Of a DNA stretch of 64,000 nucleotides, positions 39,243 to 48,736 are shown piece by piece (position 1 is the stretch's first letter; each line of letters begins with the position of its first letter). Source of the stretch: Aquabacterium olei (GTDB taxonomy: Bacteria; Pseudomonadota; Gammaproteobacteria; Burkholderiales; Burkholderiaceae_C); contig NZ_CP029210.1 in NCBI RefSeq assembly GCF_003100395.1, positions 3,162,001 to 3,226,000 of the forward strand, read 5' to 3'. The notes beneath the pieces were generated by a model. It was not told the DNA's origin and did not search any database. It was given only the letters and a program-made list of their open reading frames with translations. The translations under genes and the position numbers were made by a program.

Positions 39243-40112
39243 ATGACGAACCTCGCGGATATGCCGACGCAGACCATCGGCGACATCATTGCCCGCATCA
39301 ACAGCCTGGATGCGGCGCAGATCGAAACCATCGTGCAGTACCAGAAGAAGCACGGTGTGAAGTTCGGGGAGGCGGCTGTGGCCCTGCGCCTGGCGCGGCC
39401 CGAAGATGTGGCCTGGGCGCTGTCGGTGCAGTTCAACTACCCCTACGAGGGGCGGGAACCCCAGACACTGGCGCCCGAGCTGGTGGTGGCCACGCGGCCC
39501 TTCGAGGCGGCGGCAGAGTTCTTTCGCGACATGCGGTCTCGCCTGCTGTCCACGGTGTTTGCACCTCGCCCTGCCCGCCGTCTGGCACTGGCGGTGTGCA
39601 GCACCAACATGGGCGACGGCAAGACGTTCTTCGCCGCCAACCTGGCGGCGTCTTTCAGCCAGCTGCCGGGCCGCACGCTGTTGATCGACGCCGACTTGCG
39701 CACCAGCCGATTGCAGTCGCTGTTCGGCACGCCAAACGACGTGGTGGGGCTGAGCTCGACCCTGGCCGGCCGAGGCGAAGTGGATGTGCTGCGTCCCCTG
39801 CCCTCCCTGCCCAATCTGTTCCTGCTGCCCGCCGGCGTCACACCGCCCAACCCGCTGGAGCTCGTGCAAGGACATCCGTTCGACGGGCTCATGCAGGAAG
39901 TGCTGACCCAGTTCGACCACGTGATCGTCGACACACCAGCCGCTGCACACGGCGCCGACGCCCGCGTGATTGCAGAGAAATGCGGCGCAGCGCTGATGGT
40001 GGCGCGCCGGGGCGTGAGCGCGGTGTCCACCACCAAGGCGCTGGTGGAAAGCCTGCAGAAATCGTGTGAGGTCTTCAGTGGCGTGCTGTTCAACGACCAC
40101 GGTCGGCGCTGA
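39243..40112 (+). CDS. epsG: EPS tyrosine kinase EpsG, copy B
   Basis: 289-residue partner of EpsF copy B. P-loop GDGKT with Lys127, Walker A' IDADLR (Asp149, Asp151), Walker B IVDTPAA. The N-terminal 75 residues repeat the GspE/MshE-like domain of copy A (IGDIIARI...IETIVQYQ followed by VKFGEAAVALRL...ALSVQFNYPYEG). The C-terminus (LFNDHGRR) has no tyrosine at all, so classical C-terminal autophosphorylation is not possible. The glycoside hydrolase gene follows after 10 bases if its GTG start is used. Confidence 0.92.
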   Translation: MTNLADMPTQTIGDIIARINSLDAAQIETIVQYQKKHGVKFGEAAVALRLARPEDVAWALSVQFNYPYEGREPQTLAPELVVATRPFEAAAEFFRDMRSRLLSTVFAPRPARRLALAVCSTNMGDGKTFFAANLAASFSQLPGRTLLIDADLRTSRLQSLFGTPNDVVGLSSTLAGRGEVDVLRPLPSLPNLFLLPAGVTPPNPLELVQGHPFDGLMQEVLTQFDHVIVDTPAAAHGADARVIAEKCGAALMVARRGVSAVSTTKALVESLQKSCEVFSGVLFNDHGRR

Positions 40113-40122
40113 GACACCGCGC

Positions 40123-41511
40123 GTGCCCCTCATCCGCTCGCTCTGGCTGCGACTGTGGCTTCACCTCGCCTGCATCGCGATGGGCTTGCCGGCCCATGCT
40201 GCGCCAGCGCTGTCGGATCGCCCGATGCGCGCCGGCTTCGGGCTGGTGGTCAAGTTCGATCAGGGCCAGCCCACGGCGCAGCTCGACCTGCTGCCCGAGC
40301 TGGGCGTACGTTGGGTTCGAGACGCTGTGCAGTGGGTCGACATGGAGCCACGCGCAGGCGAGTACAAGCCGTTTCCACCGGCGTTCTCGCAACGACTGCA
40401 GCGCTATCGGCAGCAGGGCATCGGGGTGATCTACATGCTGGGCTATGCCAACGGCAAGGCCTACCCCGCCACCAAGGCGGCCCCCCGCGCACCGATCGAC
40501 CCCGAAGCGCTGGGGCGTTATGCCGCCCACGTCACGGGCCTGCTCAAAGCAGCAGGGGTCGACTTCGCCGTTCAGGTGTGGAACGAACCGCACAACTTTC
40601 AGATCCTGAAGATGGTGGGTGGGGCCTGGAACGGGCGGCCGCCTTCACCCTGGGTGGACCACTATGTGGACATGCTGCGCGCCGTGAGCGAGCACGTGCA
40701 GAAGAAGGCGCCCGGCACCCCAGTGATCACCAGTGAGGACGTGCTGGTGAACCACTACTGGTTTGCGCAACACCCGCGCCTGCCTCAAGGTTTCAAGGGC
40801 ATCGGATTGCATGCGTATGCGAACGAGAGTTCGTCCGGCCCTGAGGTGGTGGCACCGTACGCCGACAGCGAGTGGGCCAGGCCGTTTCAGCTGGTGGACC
40901 GCGACCGCGCCTTCGCCACCGCCATCGACCGCCTCAAGCGCCACACACGCAAGCACACCGGGGTGGAGCCGGAGGTGTGGATCACAGAATGGGGCTTCAA
41001 GGTCGACGGGCGCTTTGCAGGCGGACGCGTGACGGAAGAGCTGGTGGCGGCCTTTCTGCCGCGCGCCTATGTGCTGGCCGAAGCAGCAGGTGTGAAGGTG
41101 TTGTGCTGGTTCAGCATGCAGGACGCGAACGACGGGGCGTATGGTCTGATCGACCGCGCCGGGCGGCAACGACCGGCGTTCAGGACCTACGCGGCCATGA
41201 GCCGCATCGTGGGTGACCTGCGGCTGACGCAACGGCTCAGCCCCGCGGGCCAGCAGACGCGCGGCACGCAGGCCTATCTGTTCGAGCAAGGAAGCCGTCG
41301 CACGCTGATGGTGTGGAGCGCCGACAACCAGTCACGCACGCTGCCGCTGGATCCGGCATGGTCTGCCACACGCATCCTGGATGCCTACGGGGAGCCGGTG
41401 AAGGTGGGCACCAGGCAGGTCGTCCGACAAGCCGAGTTGGGGGCCGCCCCGATCTACATCGAGTTGGGGGCAGGCAGCACGCCGCGCTGGCCTCCGCGCG
41501 CGGGAGACTGA
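40123..41511 (+). CDS. Secreted glycoside hydrolase, clan GH-A (PslG/GH39-like)
   Basis: Probable periplasmic or secreted glycosidase of about 462 residues. From the GTG at 40123 the N-terminus is a Sec signal (VPLIRSLWLRLWLHLACIAMG, cleavage near AHAAPA); the ATG at 40066 would overlap epsG by 47 bases. The TIM-barrel shows the clan GH-A acid/base in VWNEPH (Glu155) and the nucleophile in ITEWGF (Glu289), with GLHAYAN between. A small beta domain follows from about residue 375. Hydrolases in EPS loci trim polymer or clear misassembled chains; that role is inferred from PslG. It sits between EpsG and a Wzy-like protein. Confidence 0.85.
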   Translation: MPLIRSLWLRLWLHLACIAMGLPAHAAPALSDRPMRAGFGLVVKFDQGQPTAQLDLLPELGVRWVRDAVQWVDMEPRAGEYKPFPPAFSQRLQRYRQQGIGVIYMLGYANGKAYPATKAAPRAPIDPEALGRYAAHVTGLLKAAGVDFAVQVWNEPHNFQILKMVGGAWNGRPPSPWVDHYVDMLRAVSEHVQKKAPGTPVITSEDVLVNHYWFAQHPRLPQGFKGIGLHAYANESSSGPEVVAPYADSEWARPFQLVDRDRAFATAIDRLKRHTRKHTGVEPEVWITEWGFKVDGRFAGGRVTEELVAAFLPRAYVLAEAAGVKVLCWFSMQDANDGAYGLIDRAGRQRPAFRTYAAMSRIVGDLRLTQRLSPAGQQTRGTQAYLFEQGSRRTLMVWSADNQSRTLPLDPAWSATRILDAYGEPVKVGTRQVVRQAELGAAPIYIELGAGSTPRWPPRAGD

Positions 41512-41514
41512 CGC

Positions 41515-42870
41515 ATGGTCCCGACCCTTTATGGTCTGTTGATGTTCCTGGTGGGCCTGTTCGTCAGTGGGCAGGGGATCCTGTACATGGCCGTGATCGC
41601 CACACTGTTCGGTGGCACGGCCGTGGCGTTCGCCACGGCGCTGGGCGGCGCCAACGTGACGCCCGCCATGCTGGCCCAGGGCTTCACAGGCTTGAACCTG
41701 ATGCGGCGCGAAGGACTGCGCGGCTTCCTGCGTCCCATCGAGTTTGCAACACCGACGTTCTGGCTGCTGCTGCTCACGGGGTGGGCCATGGCGACGGCCT
41801 TCGTCATGCCGCGGCTGCTGCAGGGCCAGTTGATGGTGGCCGGCTTCGACCGCAGCGAGAGCGGCGGTGCGTATCTGGTGGGCCCGCTAGGGCCGGTGTC
41901 AATGAACATCACGCAGGCCATGTATGCGTTCCTGGCCTTGATGACCTTCGTGATGACCCGCACCCTGCTGACCCGACCCGGAGCCGGCCTGGCTGCGGCG
42001 CGCGCGGTCTTGTGGGCTGCGGGGCTCAACGTGGTGGCCGCCTTGCTCGAGATGGCGCAGTACCAGCTGGGGCTGGTTCCGATTCTGGCCTACCTGAAGA
42101 ACGCGAACTACGCGATGATGGGTGGCGAGGTGGCCGGCCTGATGCGCATCACGGGCACCTTCCCCGAGACGTCGATGTTTTCGCAGTACACCCTGGCGCT
42201 GGTGGCGTTCACGCACACGCTGTGGATGCATGGCGTGCTGCGCGGCTGGGCGCGCGCCCTGACGCTGGCCAATCTGTTGCTGTTGCTGCTGTCCACCTCC
42301 GGGACCGCCTATGTGAGCCTGGCCATCTGCACGACGGTGGCCCTGCTCTACACCTTCCTGCGGTTGATGCGCGTGGGGCAGATCGGCCCCTACAGCCTGT
42401 ATCTCAAGCTGACCGCCAGCGGCCTGGTGCTGGCCGTGGGGGTGCTGCTGTTCGTGCCGCCGGCACTGGACGCCGTCAGCGACTTTTTCTCGGTGGTGAT
42501 CGGTCAGAAGCTCACTTCCGACTCCGGGGCCATACGCGGCGCGCTGAACGCCCAGGCCCTGCAGACGTTCGTCGAGTCATTCGGGCTGGGCGCAGGGCTG
42601 GGATGCTGCCGGGCATCCAGCTTTGCGCTGGTCGTGCTGTCGAACCTGGGATGGGTGGGAGCCGTGCTGTTCGTCTTCTTCGTCACGCCCATCCTGTTCG
42701 GCCGGATTCCCGAGCATCTGGCGTCGACCGACCGGGTCATAGCCATCGGGGCGCGCCGCGCGGTGTTCGCGACGCTGGTCTCCGCCTCCCTGATTGCACT
42801 GGTCTACGACCTGGGCTTCCTCTTCTACATCATGGCCGCGCTTGCGTATGTTCCGAAACGGCAGCCCTGA
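41515..42870 (+). CDS. Polytopic membrane protein, probable EPS polymerase (Wzy-like), locus B
   Basis: 451-residue protein with about 11-12 membrane helices and a periplasmic loop near residues 320-360. A stretch like MRITGTFPETSMFSQYTLAL (about residues 205-225) resembles the conserved loop region in O-antigen ligase/polymerase-type proteins. It begins 3 bases after the hydrolase stop. As the only such protein in locus B it is the best candidate polymerase. It is unrelated in sequence to the locus A candidate at 8109, as expected if the two loci make different polymers. It is convergent with the next gene, 4 bases away. Confidence 0.68.
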   Translation: MVPTLYGLLMFLVGLFVSGQGILYMAVIATLFGGTAVAFATALGGANVTPAMLAQGFTGLNLMRREGLRGFLRPIEFATPTFWLLLLTGWAMATAFVMPRLLQGQLMVAGFDRSESGGAYLVGPLGPVSMNITQAMYAFLALMTFVMTRTLLTRPGAGLAAARAVLWAAGLNVVAALLEMAQYQLGLVPILAYLKNANYAMMGGEVAGLMRITGTFPETSMFSQYTLALVAFTHTLWMHGVLRGWARALTLANLLLLLLSTSGTAYVSLAICTTVALLYTFLRLMRVGQIGPYSLYLKLTASGLVLAVGVLLFVPPALDAVSDFFSVVIGQKLTSDSGAIRGALNAQALQTFVESFGLGAGLGCCRASSFALVVLSNLGWVGAVLFVFFVTPILFGRIPEHLASTDRVIAIGARRAVFATLVSASLIALVYDLGFLFYIMAALAYVPKRQP

Positions 42871-42874
42871 TTGC

Positions 42875-44902
42875 TCAGAAGGCGATGTAGACAGGCCCCA
42901 TGTCGTGCGTGAGGGTCAGCTGGCGGGTGTTCGAGCTGCCCGCAGCGGTCGTCGGCAGGCTGCCGTCCCAGGCGATGACCTGGGCGGTGGCGGGCACCGA
43001 AACCTGCGCGCTGATCTGGTTCGAGTCGAGCCACACCGCGTAGACCACCTTGCCATCGCCCTCCCACTTGAGCCCGTGGACGCGGGCGGGCAAGCCGGTC
43101 ACAACCCCCCGGTAATCCTTACTTCCGGTCATCGTCTGCAGCTGCTTTGCCGCAACATAAGCCGGCTTGGGTGTGAGACTTGGCGTCAGCATGCCGTAGT
43201 TGTACTCGGGGTTGGCCGGGTCGTTGCCCCGGTCCAGCAGCTCGAAGGTCATCATCATCGGCAAGTTCATCGAGATCTGCGTGAGCATGGTCCGCAGCAC
43301 CATGCGCGCCTGCCAGGTACGGGCACGGATGTCGTGGCCATCGCCAAACGTGGCCGCATTCAGGCCGCCCGACGAGTAGCCCCATTCGGTGCTCCAGACC
43401 GGCGCGTTGACGCCTTGCGACTTCAGCACGTAGCGCAGCGCCGTGAGGTCGCCGGCAAAGGTTTCGGGCGCACCGGTGCGGTACGGGTGGATGGCGAAAC
43501 CGTCCACATTCGCCAGCTGGCCGGTGCGGGCCAGTTCCAGCACGTAGGGCAGATTGATCCACGACGGACCGCCGTTGAGCACCTTGCGGTTCGGGTCGAT
43601 GGCCTTGATGGCAGCGACCGTGGGACCCAGCAGGGCGGCATAGGTCTTGGGGTCGCCATCGCGCCAGAAGACGGCGTTGTCCGGCTCGTTCCACACCTCG
43701 AACGCCACCACGTTGCGGCCCATCGCGAAGCGGGTGGCCTGACGGGCAAACTCGATGTAGGCGGCGCGGTTGGCCTCGGTGACGGGCGCGCCCCCGCCAA
43801 AGTCGGGGTGACCGTAGTCGAGAATGAACAGCGCCTTCATGCCGTACTTGGCCAGGCGGGTGAGCGCGGTCTCGTAGATCGAGAAATCGAACCGGCCGCC
43901 GCTCTGCACCATGTCCCAGAACAGGTCGAAGCGGATCACGTTGAAGCCCGCTTCGGACGCCAGCTTCATGCTGGCGTCGGAGATGCGATAGAACGATGCA
44001 CCGGTGGCCATCCGGTCGGTGGTGCGGGCCACGACGCCCTTGGACAGCACGGCCTCCTGCCCGGTGAGGCCCACCTCGACAGTGTTGCTCCGCACGAGGC
44101 GCACATCATCGAACTGCACCGTGCCGCGCGGACCGACCAGCGCCTGCTGGCCCACCGTGAGCGACACGCCACTGACGCCGCCCTGCAGCACCCCGTTGTT
44201 CACGCCCCCCCAGTAGCTGGCAGGCGCCCGCACGGGCACGGAAACCTGGGCCCAGCCGTCGCCCTGCACGCTCTCGATGGTCTGAGACGCGAAGCTGTAT
44301 TGCAGCGTCTGCCCCGAGGTGTCACGCAGGCGCATGCCCGTGCCCAGCAGCGGTTGCGTCTGGCGCACACGCATGAGCACGCGGGTGCTGTCCGGTGCGG
44401 TGACGGCAAACGGCACGCTGAAGTTGCGGGTGCCGGAGACATAACGACCGCAGTTCCATTTCGGAGCGGCGATCACTTCGAGCGTGCTGCAACCGAAGTC
44501 GGCGACGACATCGGCGTGGCGGTTCTCGAGCGTGCTGCTCATGGCCATCGTGCCGATGGCGCCGGTGAACTCGGGGCCCAGCGAGAACTGCCACTTGGGG
44601 ACGAGCGCACCGTCGAGCGCGGTGTACGCATTGAAGTCATCCATCACCTCGCCAGCATTGGCCGTCGTGGTGGTGATGTTGTTGAGATAGGTGCGCGTGG
44701 TGGAAAGCGTCGAAGAAGCCAGGACAACACCTTGGGCGTCCACGCTCACCTCTGCTTCCGAGGCCGCCAGTTGCGGCGACGCGATCTTGCTTTCGGACCC
44801 GCCCCCGCCACCGCCACAGGCGGTCAGACAAGCACAGACAAGGGCCGTGAGCGCCAGCTTCAGCCGGACCGGCGATGAGAGATTCAGGGAGGGTACAGAC
44901 AT
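42875..44902 (-). CDS. Glycoside hydrolase lipoprotein, clan GH-A, with N-terminal sugar-binding-like domain
   Basis: 675-residue surface or periplasmic lipoprotein. The ATG at 44902 gives a type II signal with lipobox LTAC (Cys29) and a Gly-rich linker; the open frame to 44962 would put 20 residues before the signal. Residues about 90-290 look like a beta-sandwich carbohydrate-binding domain (WQFSLGPE, FDDVRLV near its end). The catalytic barrel at about 300-590 has VWNEPD with acid/base Glu406 and WSTEWGY with nucleophile Glu506. A small C-terminal beta domain (VYAVWLDSNQ) follows. Layout resembles PslG/GH39 enzymes plus an extra binding module. Confidence 0.85.
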   Translation of the reverse strand: MSVPSLNLSSPVRLKLALTALVCACLTACGGGGGGSESKIASPQLAASEAEVSVDAQGVVLASSTLSTTRTYLNNITTTTANAGEVMDDFNAYTALDGALVPKWQFSLGPEFTGAIGTMAMSSTLENRHADVVADFGCSTLEVIAAPKWNCGRYVSGTRNFSVPFAVTAPDSTRVLMRVRQTQPLLGTGMRLRDTSGQTLQYSFASQTIESVQGDGWAQVSVPVRAPASYWGGVNNGVLQGGVSGVSLTVGQQALVGPRGTVQFDDVRLVRSNTVEVGLTGQEAVLSKGVVARTTDRMATGASFYRISDASMKLASEAGFNVIRFDLFWDMVQSGGRFDFSIYETALTRLAKYGMKALFILDYGHPDFGGGAPVTEANRAAYIEFARQATRFAMGRNVVAFEVWNEPDNAVFWRDGDPKTYAALLGPTVAAIKAIDPNRKVLNGGPSWINLPYVLELARTGQLANVDGFAIHPYRTGAPETFAGDLTALRYVLKSQGVNAPVWSTEWGYSSGGLNAATFGDGHDIRARTWQARMVLRTMLTQISMNLPMMMTFELLDRGNDPANPEYNYGMLTPSLTPKPAYVAAKQLQTMTGSKDYRGVVTGLPARVHGLKWEGDGKVVYAVWLDSNQISAQVSVPATAQVIAWDGSLPTTAAGSSNTRQLTLTHDMGPVYIAF

Positions 44903-45155
44903 GGCAATACAAAATCGAAAGAGCGACGCGGATGCTAAGGACGCACCGGGTGCCGCGCGCACGGGCTTGTATCGCCTTGCAAGTCAGGGTGGACGCCCGC
45001 CACGCCGACCATTCGTGCAAGGCATCACGGCCGGTGCCCCGTCGATCGATCCGGGCCGTGCGCCCCGCGGATTCCGGCACGGCCGTTTGCCCAGCACGGA
45101 TTGGCTCACTGTTACGTCCGGTTTCGGCGTCGGGCAAATCACACGGTAAGACGTC

Positions 45156-46229
45156 ATGAGCGCCCTGCCCTTTCTCCCCGACGCTTGCGTGCAATGGTTG
45201 CGCGACCGCGTCCGTGCACGCCGCTTCGACCGCGAACTGGCTCACAGAATGAGCCGACTGGACAACGCCCGCGCCAACCCTGCGGCGGCGCTCGACGCGG
45301 TGCTTCTTCAGATCATTCAACGGCCCGCCATGACGAACCTGCGCAAGGGGGCCCCGGACACCACCTCCGTTCTGAAGGACAAGGCTGAACAGGCGCGATC
45401 GCTGCTGGGCAACATCCATATGGAAGACACGCCTGGGGCACTTCTGGCGCTGACGCGCTGGATGGCCTCCGCCGACGCGCGCGATGCAGACTGCTTCCAC
45501 GCCTACGGTCTGGCGTTCTGCCTGGTGCATGCACCCTTGCTCGATGCCCTGCGCAAAAGGCTCACGCCGCAGGTTGTGATGCACATGACGTGCGAAGCCC
45601 GCATCGCGCGCGCGCGGCAGTCAGCCGAAAGCTTTACCGAACTGCAGGCGCAAGGTGTGAGCCAGATCAATGTGGTCGGAAGCGACACTGAGGTACATCG
45701 ATTCACGTGGGATGACGAACTTGACGCCCTGCGCGTGCCAGTTCCGGACACCTACGATCACCTGGCTGGCAAAGTGGCTGCGGCCTACTTTCTGCTGGGC
45801 CTGCTGCCCCATGTGCGCGTTGTCATGAAGGTCGATGACGACCACCGCGCCGGGCATGTTGTGCCGCTGAAACGGGTCCTGAACCGTGCAGCCCGCTGCG
45901 AGGCACCCACGCAATGGGGCCACCGTTATCACAGCCCCTATCCGGCAGGGCACAACCGCATCTGGCATCTTGGCAAATGCGGTGAGGCGCACATCAACCA
46001 CGTGCCGCACACCTACATGGGCGCCATCACCTGGTGTACGGGCGAACACGGCTACGTGCTGAACCGTGCGGCGCTGCTGCGTTTTGTGTGGGCGCATGTG
46101 TATTTCGGTGAGCTGGTGCGCACCGCGCTGTACGAAGATGCCTTCGTATCGGACACGCTGGTGCGACTGGGTGGCCGCATGCGCCCGGCCCCCATGACGC
46201 AGGCGCTGCGCGCCGTCGACGCGTACTGA
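45156..46229 (+). CDS. Putative GT31-like glycosyltransferase
   Basis: 357 residues, no signal peptide. The second half shows the pattern of beta-1,3-galactosyltransferase-like (GT31) enzymes: a VVMKVDDDH segment (about residues 226-234) with a DxD-type metal site, TGEHGYVLNRAALLRF (about 288-303) and YEDAFVSDTLVRLGG (about 320-335), which parallels the EDV-x-x-G motif. The first 120 residues are Ala- and Arg-rich without a known domain. Family assignment is by motif order only. The 253-base gap before it is divergent with the hydrolase lipoprotein and must hold its promoter. The flippase gene follows after 19 bases. Confidence 0.65.
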   Translation: MSALPFLPDACVQWLRDRVRARRFDRELAHRMSRLDNARANPAAALDAVLLQIIQRPAMTNLRKGAPDTTSVLKDKAEQARSLLGNIHMEDTPGALLALTRWMASADARDADCFHAYGLAFCLVHAPLLDALRKRLTPQVVMHMTCEARIARARQSAESFTELQAQGVSQINVVGSDTEVHRFTWDDELDALRVPVPDTYDHLAGKVAAAYFLLGLLPHVRVVMKVDDDHRAGHVVPLKRVLNRAARCEAPTQWGHRYHSPYPAGHNRIWHLGKCGEAHINHVPHTYMGAITWCTGEHGYVLNRAALLRFVWAHVYFGELVRTALYEDAFVSDTLVRLGGRMRPAPMTQALRAVDAY

Positions 46230-46248
46230 GCACCATGGAGACCCGAGC

Positions 46249-47745
46249 ATGAAGGCCCAACTTGCCAGAGGCGTGCTGTGGTTGTCGGCGGCCAAGGTCG
46301 CCGTGACCGTGCTCGCCTTGTGCAGCACCTTCATCCTGGCCAGACTGTTGACCCCCGAAGACTTCGGGCTGGTGGCGCTGGCGCTCACGATGCTGGAGGT
46401 GCTGGCCGCCATCACCGAGCTCTCGCTCGCGTCCTCGCTGATCCACCACGAACAGCCCACGGAAGATCACTTCCACACGGCGTGGACGATGAACCTCATC
46501 CGTGGCGGACTGGTGGGGGCCGGCTTTGCGCTCGCCTCGCCCTGGGTGGCTGATCTTTACCACGACGAACGGCTGATCCCGGTAATGTGCTGGATGGGCC
46601 TGTCGGTGTTCATCAACGGCGGTGCGAACCCGAAGGTCATCGTGCTGACCCGGCAGCTGGTGTTCTGGCAGGAATTCGTCGTGCTCGTCACGCAGAAGCT
46701 GGCGGGCGTCGTTGCCAGCATCGTGGTCGCGCTTGTCTTCCGAAGCCATTGGGCGTTGGTGGTGGGGCTTCTGTGCACACAGGTGGCCGGCGTGGTCAGC
46801 TCCTATGTCGTCGTCCCCTACCGTCCTCGGTTCTCACTGATCCATGTGCGGGATCTGTTGTCGTTCTCGGTGTGGCTGTCGCTCGGGCAGATCGTCAACA
46901 CGCTGAACTGGCGACTGGACCACCTGATCATCGGTGCCCGCATGGGCGCCCGTGCACTGGGCCTGTACACCGTGGGCGACAAGCTCGCGGCCCTGGCCAC
47001 ACGCGAGACCATCGGCCCGATCGAGCAGGCACTGTTCCCCGGTCTGCGCGCCGTGGTGCACGAGCCCGAGCGGCTCAAGCGGGGCTACCTGCGCGCCCAG
47101 GCCGTCATTGCCGCCGCCGCGATGCCGGTCGGAATGCTGTTTGCGTTGCAGGCCGAGGTCGTTGTTCGATTGGTGCTGGGCGAGAAGTGGCTGGATGCCG
47201 TGATCGTCGTGCAGATGCTGGCCGCTGTGTTTGCCTTGCAGACGGTGGCCTCGCCCGTGCGCCCCCTGGCCATGGCGCTCGGCGCCACGCGCCTGCTCTT
47301 CATGCGCGACCTGGCGATGTTCGCCGTGCGTGTGCCCATCATCGCCGCAGCAGCGTGGTATGGCGGCCTGCTGATGGTGCTGCAGGCGCGGGCGATCACC
47401 GGCCTGGCCACCATCGTGCTGAACATGACCGTGGTCCGCCAACTTGCGGGCCTCTCGCTCACAGCCCAGCTGCGCAGCACCGAGCGCTCCCTGGTCAGCG
47501 CGGTGGTGGCGGGCGCCGTGGTGTGGGCCGCGCAAACCCCGAGCGGGGCCGGATGGAGCTGGCTCCATCTGGCCGGTGAACTGGCTGCTGTCAGCACGCT
47601 GGGTGTGGCGGTCTACGGCGCCATGCACCTGGTGCTGTGGTCGCTGGCCTCGCGTCCCCCCGGGCCCGAAACCGAATTGCTGAGCCTGCTCGACAAGCTG
47701 CGCCACAAGTTCCTCCCCCATCAGGTGAGCACCCATGACCAATGA
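46249..47745 (+). CDS. Wzx-like flippase (polysaccharide transporter, MOP superfamily), locus B
   Basis: 498-residue protein with 12-14 predicted helices. The N-terminus GVLWLSAAKVAVTVLALCSTFILARLL, then TPEDFGLVALALTMLEV, matches the polysaccharide-synthesis (Polysacc_synt/MviN-like) family. It would flip the locus B repeat unit. The last 11 bases overlap the start of the pyruvyl transferase gene. It is considerably larger than the locus A flippase and shows a Lys/His-rich cytoplasmic tail. Confidence 0.88.
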   Translation: MKAQLARGVLWLSAAKVAVTVLALCSTFILARLLTPEDFGLVALALTMLEVLAAITELSLASSLIHHEQPTEDHFHTAWTMNLIRGGLVGAGFALASPWVADLYHDERLIPVMCWMGLSVFINGGANPKVIVLTRQLVFWQEFVVLVTQKLAGVVASIVVALVFRSHWALVVGLLCTQVAGVVSSYVVVPYRPRFSLIHVRDLLSFSVWLSLGQIVNTLNWRLDHLIIGARMGARALGLYTVGDKLAALATRETIGPIEQALFPGLRAVVHEPERLKRGYLRAQAVIAAAAMPVGMLFALQAEVVVRLVLGEKWLDAVIVVQMLAAVFALQTVASPVRPLAMALGATRLLFMRDLAMFAVRVPIIAAAAWYGGLLMVLQARAITGLATIVLNMTVVRQLAGLSLTAQLRSTERSLVSAVVAGAVVWAAQTPSGAGWSWLHLAGELAAVSTLGVAVYGAMHLVLWSLASRPPGPETELLSLLDKLRHKFLPHQVSTHDQ

Positions 47746-48736
47746 GAACACCCCGTTCATCCAGTCGCAGATCGCCTTGTTGCGCAAGACCTTCCGCACC
47801 CTGCTGGCGCCCGGCGAAGACTACGCACTGGTCGACTTTCCAGACCACGGCAACGTCGGAGACAGCGCCATCTGGCTCGGCGAAATCGAGGTGTTGCTCG
47901 ACCTGCAGGGCAAGCCGCCGCGCTACGTGTGCGAATGTGAAAGCTACGACCCCGCTGCCCTGCGCGCCGCACACCCGGAAGGCCCCATCCTCATCCACGG
48001 CGGCGGCAATCTGGGCGACCTGTGGATGCGGCACCAGAGCCTGCGCGAACGGGTGATCCAGGACTTCCCTGGACGTCGCATCATTCAGATGCCTCAGTCG
48101 ATCTTCTTCCAGAGCCCCGACCGCGCCCGGCATTTCTGGGATCTGGCCCAGCGCCACGGGGATGTTCATGTACTGACACGCGACCAGCGCAGCCATTCGG
48201 AGGCGCGGGCGGCACTGGGCGACCAGTGTGGGCTGTGCCCCGACGCCGCATTCGGGCTGGGTGAGCTGTCGGCCCACCATCCGCCCAAAGCCGGGGTGTT
48301 CTGCCTGATCCGGCAGGACGCCGAGCAATCGGGCTTCGACTTTGCGCCGGTGCTGGCCCGGCCGGGCGTCATGGCGGCAGACTGGCTCGATGAACCAGCG
48401 GCGATGTCACGCATGGTGAAGATGCACTCCGCCCTGAAAGCGTTGACGGCCGGTCGGAGCGGTGCACAGCGCGTGCGCCTTGCCAAATACCAGCGACTCG
48501 CGCAGGCGCGTCTCGACCGAGGCGTGCGCCTGCTCGAACAGGGAGAGCACGTGCTGACCGATCGCCTGCATGCACACATCCTCTCGGTGCTGCTGGGCAA
48601 GCCCCACGCGGTGCTGGACAACAACTACGGCAAGATCCACGGCTACATGGCCGCGTGGACACGCGAAGCGCCCACCGCCCGGCCCGTGCACTCGGTAGAC
48701 GAAGCGCTGGCCGTGTTCAAGGCGTGGGGGGTGTAG
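47735..48736 (+). CDS. Polysaccharide pyruvyl transferase family protein
   Basis: 333 residues. Expected to transfer a pyruvyl group from phosphoenolpyruvate to a sugar, giving an acidic ketal on the EPS. Family motifs: VDFPDHGNVGDSAIWLGE (about residues 30-47), LIHGGGNLGDLW (about 88-99), MPQSIFFQ, and near the C-terminus LTDRLHAHILSVLLGKP followed by DNNYGK. Starts inside the last codons of the flippase gene. Its 3' end overlaps the 3' end of the membrane-protein gene on the other strand by 20 bases. Confidence 0.9.
   Translation: MTNENTPFIQSQIALLRKTFRTLLAPGEDYALVDFPDHGNVGDSAIWLGEIEVLLDLQGKPPRYVCECESYDPAALRAAHPEGPILIHGGGNLGDLWMRHQSLRERVIQDFPGRRIIQMPQSIFFQSPDRARHFWDLAQRHGDVHVLTRDQRSHSEARAALGDQCGLCPDAAFGLGELSAHHPPKAGVFCLIRQDAEQSGFDFAPVLARPGVMAADWLDEPAAMSRMVKMHSALKALTAGRSGAQRVRLAKYQRLAQARLDRGVRLLEQGEHVLTDRLHAHILSVLLGKPHAVLDNNYGKIHGYMAAWTREAPTARPVHSVDEALAVFKAWGV

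Noticed and set aside
36572..40133. Long minus-strand open frames (498 and 603 codons) under the locus B glycosyltransferase, epsF and epsG genes
   Set aside because: They are rich in His, Arg, Gly and Val without domains and mirror strong plus-strand genes; open frames of this kind are a by-product of high GC content.
42794..44878. 694-codon plus-strand open frame opposite the hydrolase lipoprotein
   Set aside because: The minus strand encodes a protein with signal, binding domain and catalytic Glu residues; the plus-strand product has no motif.
45075..45091. Possible sigma-54 site (GGCAC...TTTGC) upstream of the GT31-like gene
   Set aside because: Spacing between the GG and GC elements is one base too long and the -24 T is missing, so the match is not better than chance in GC-rich DNA.
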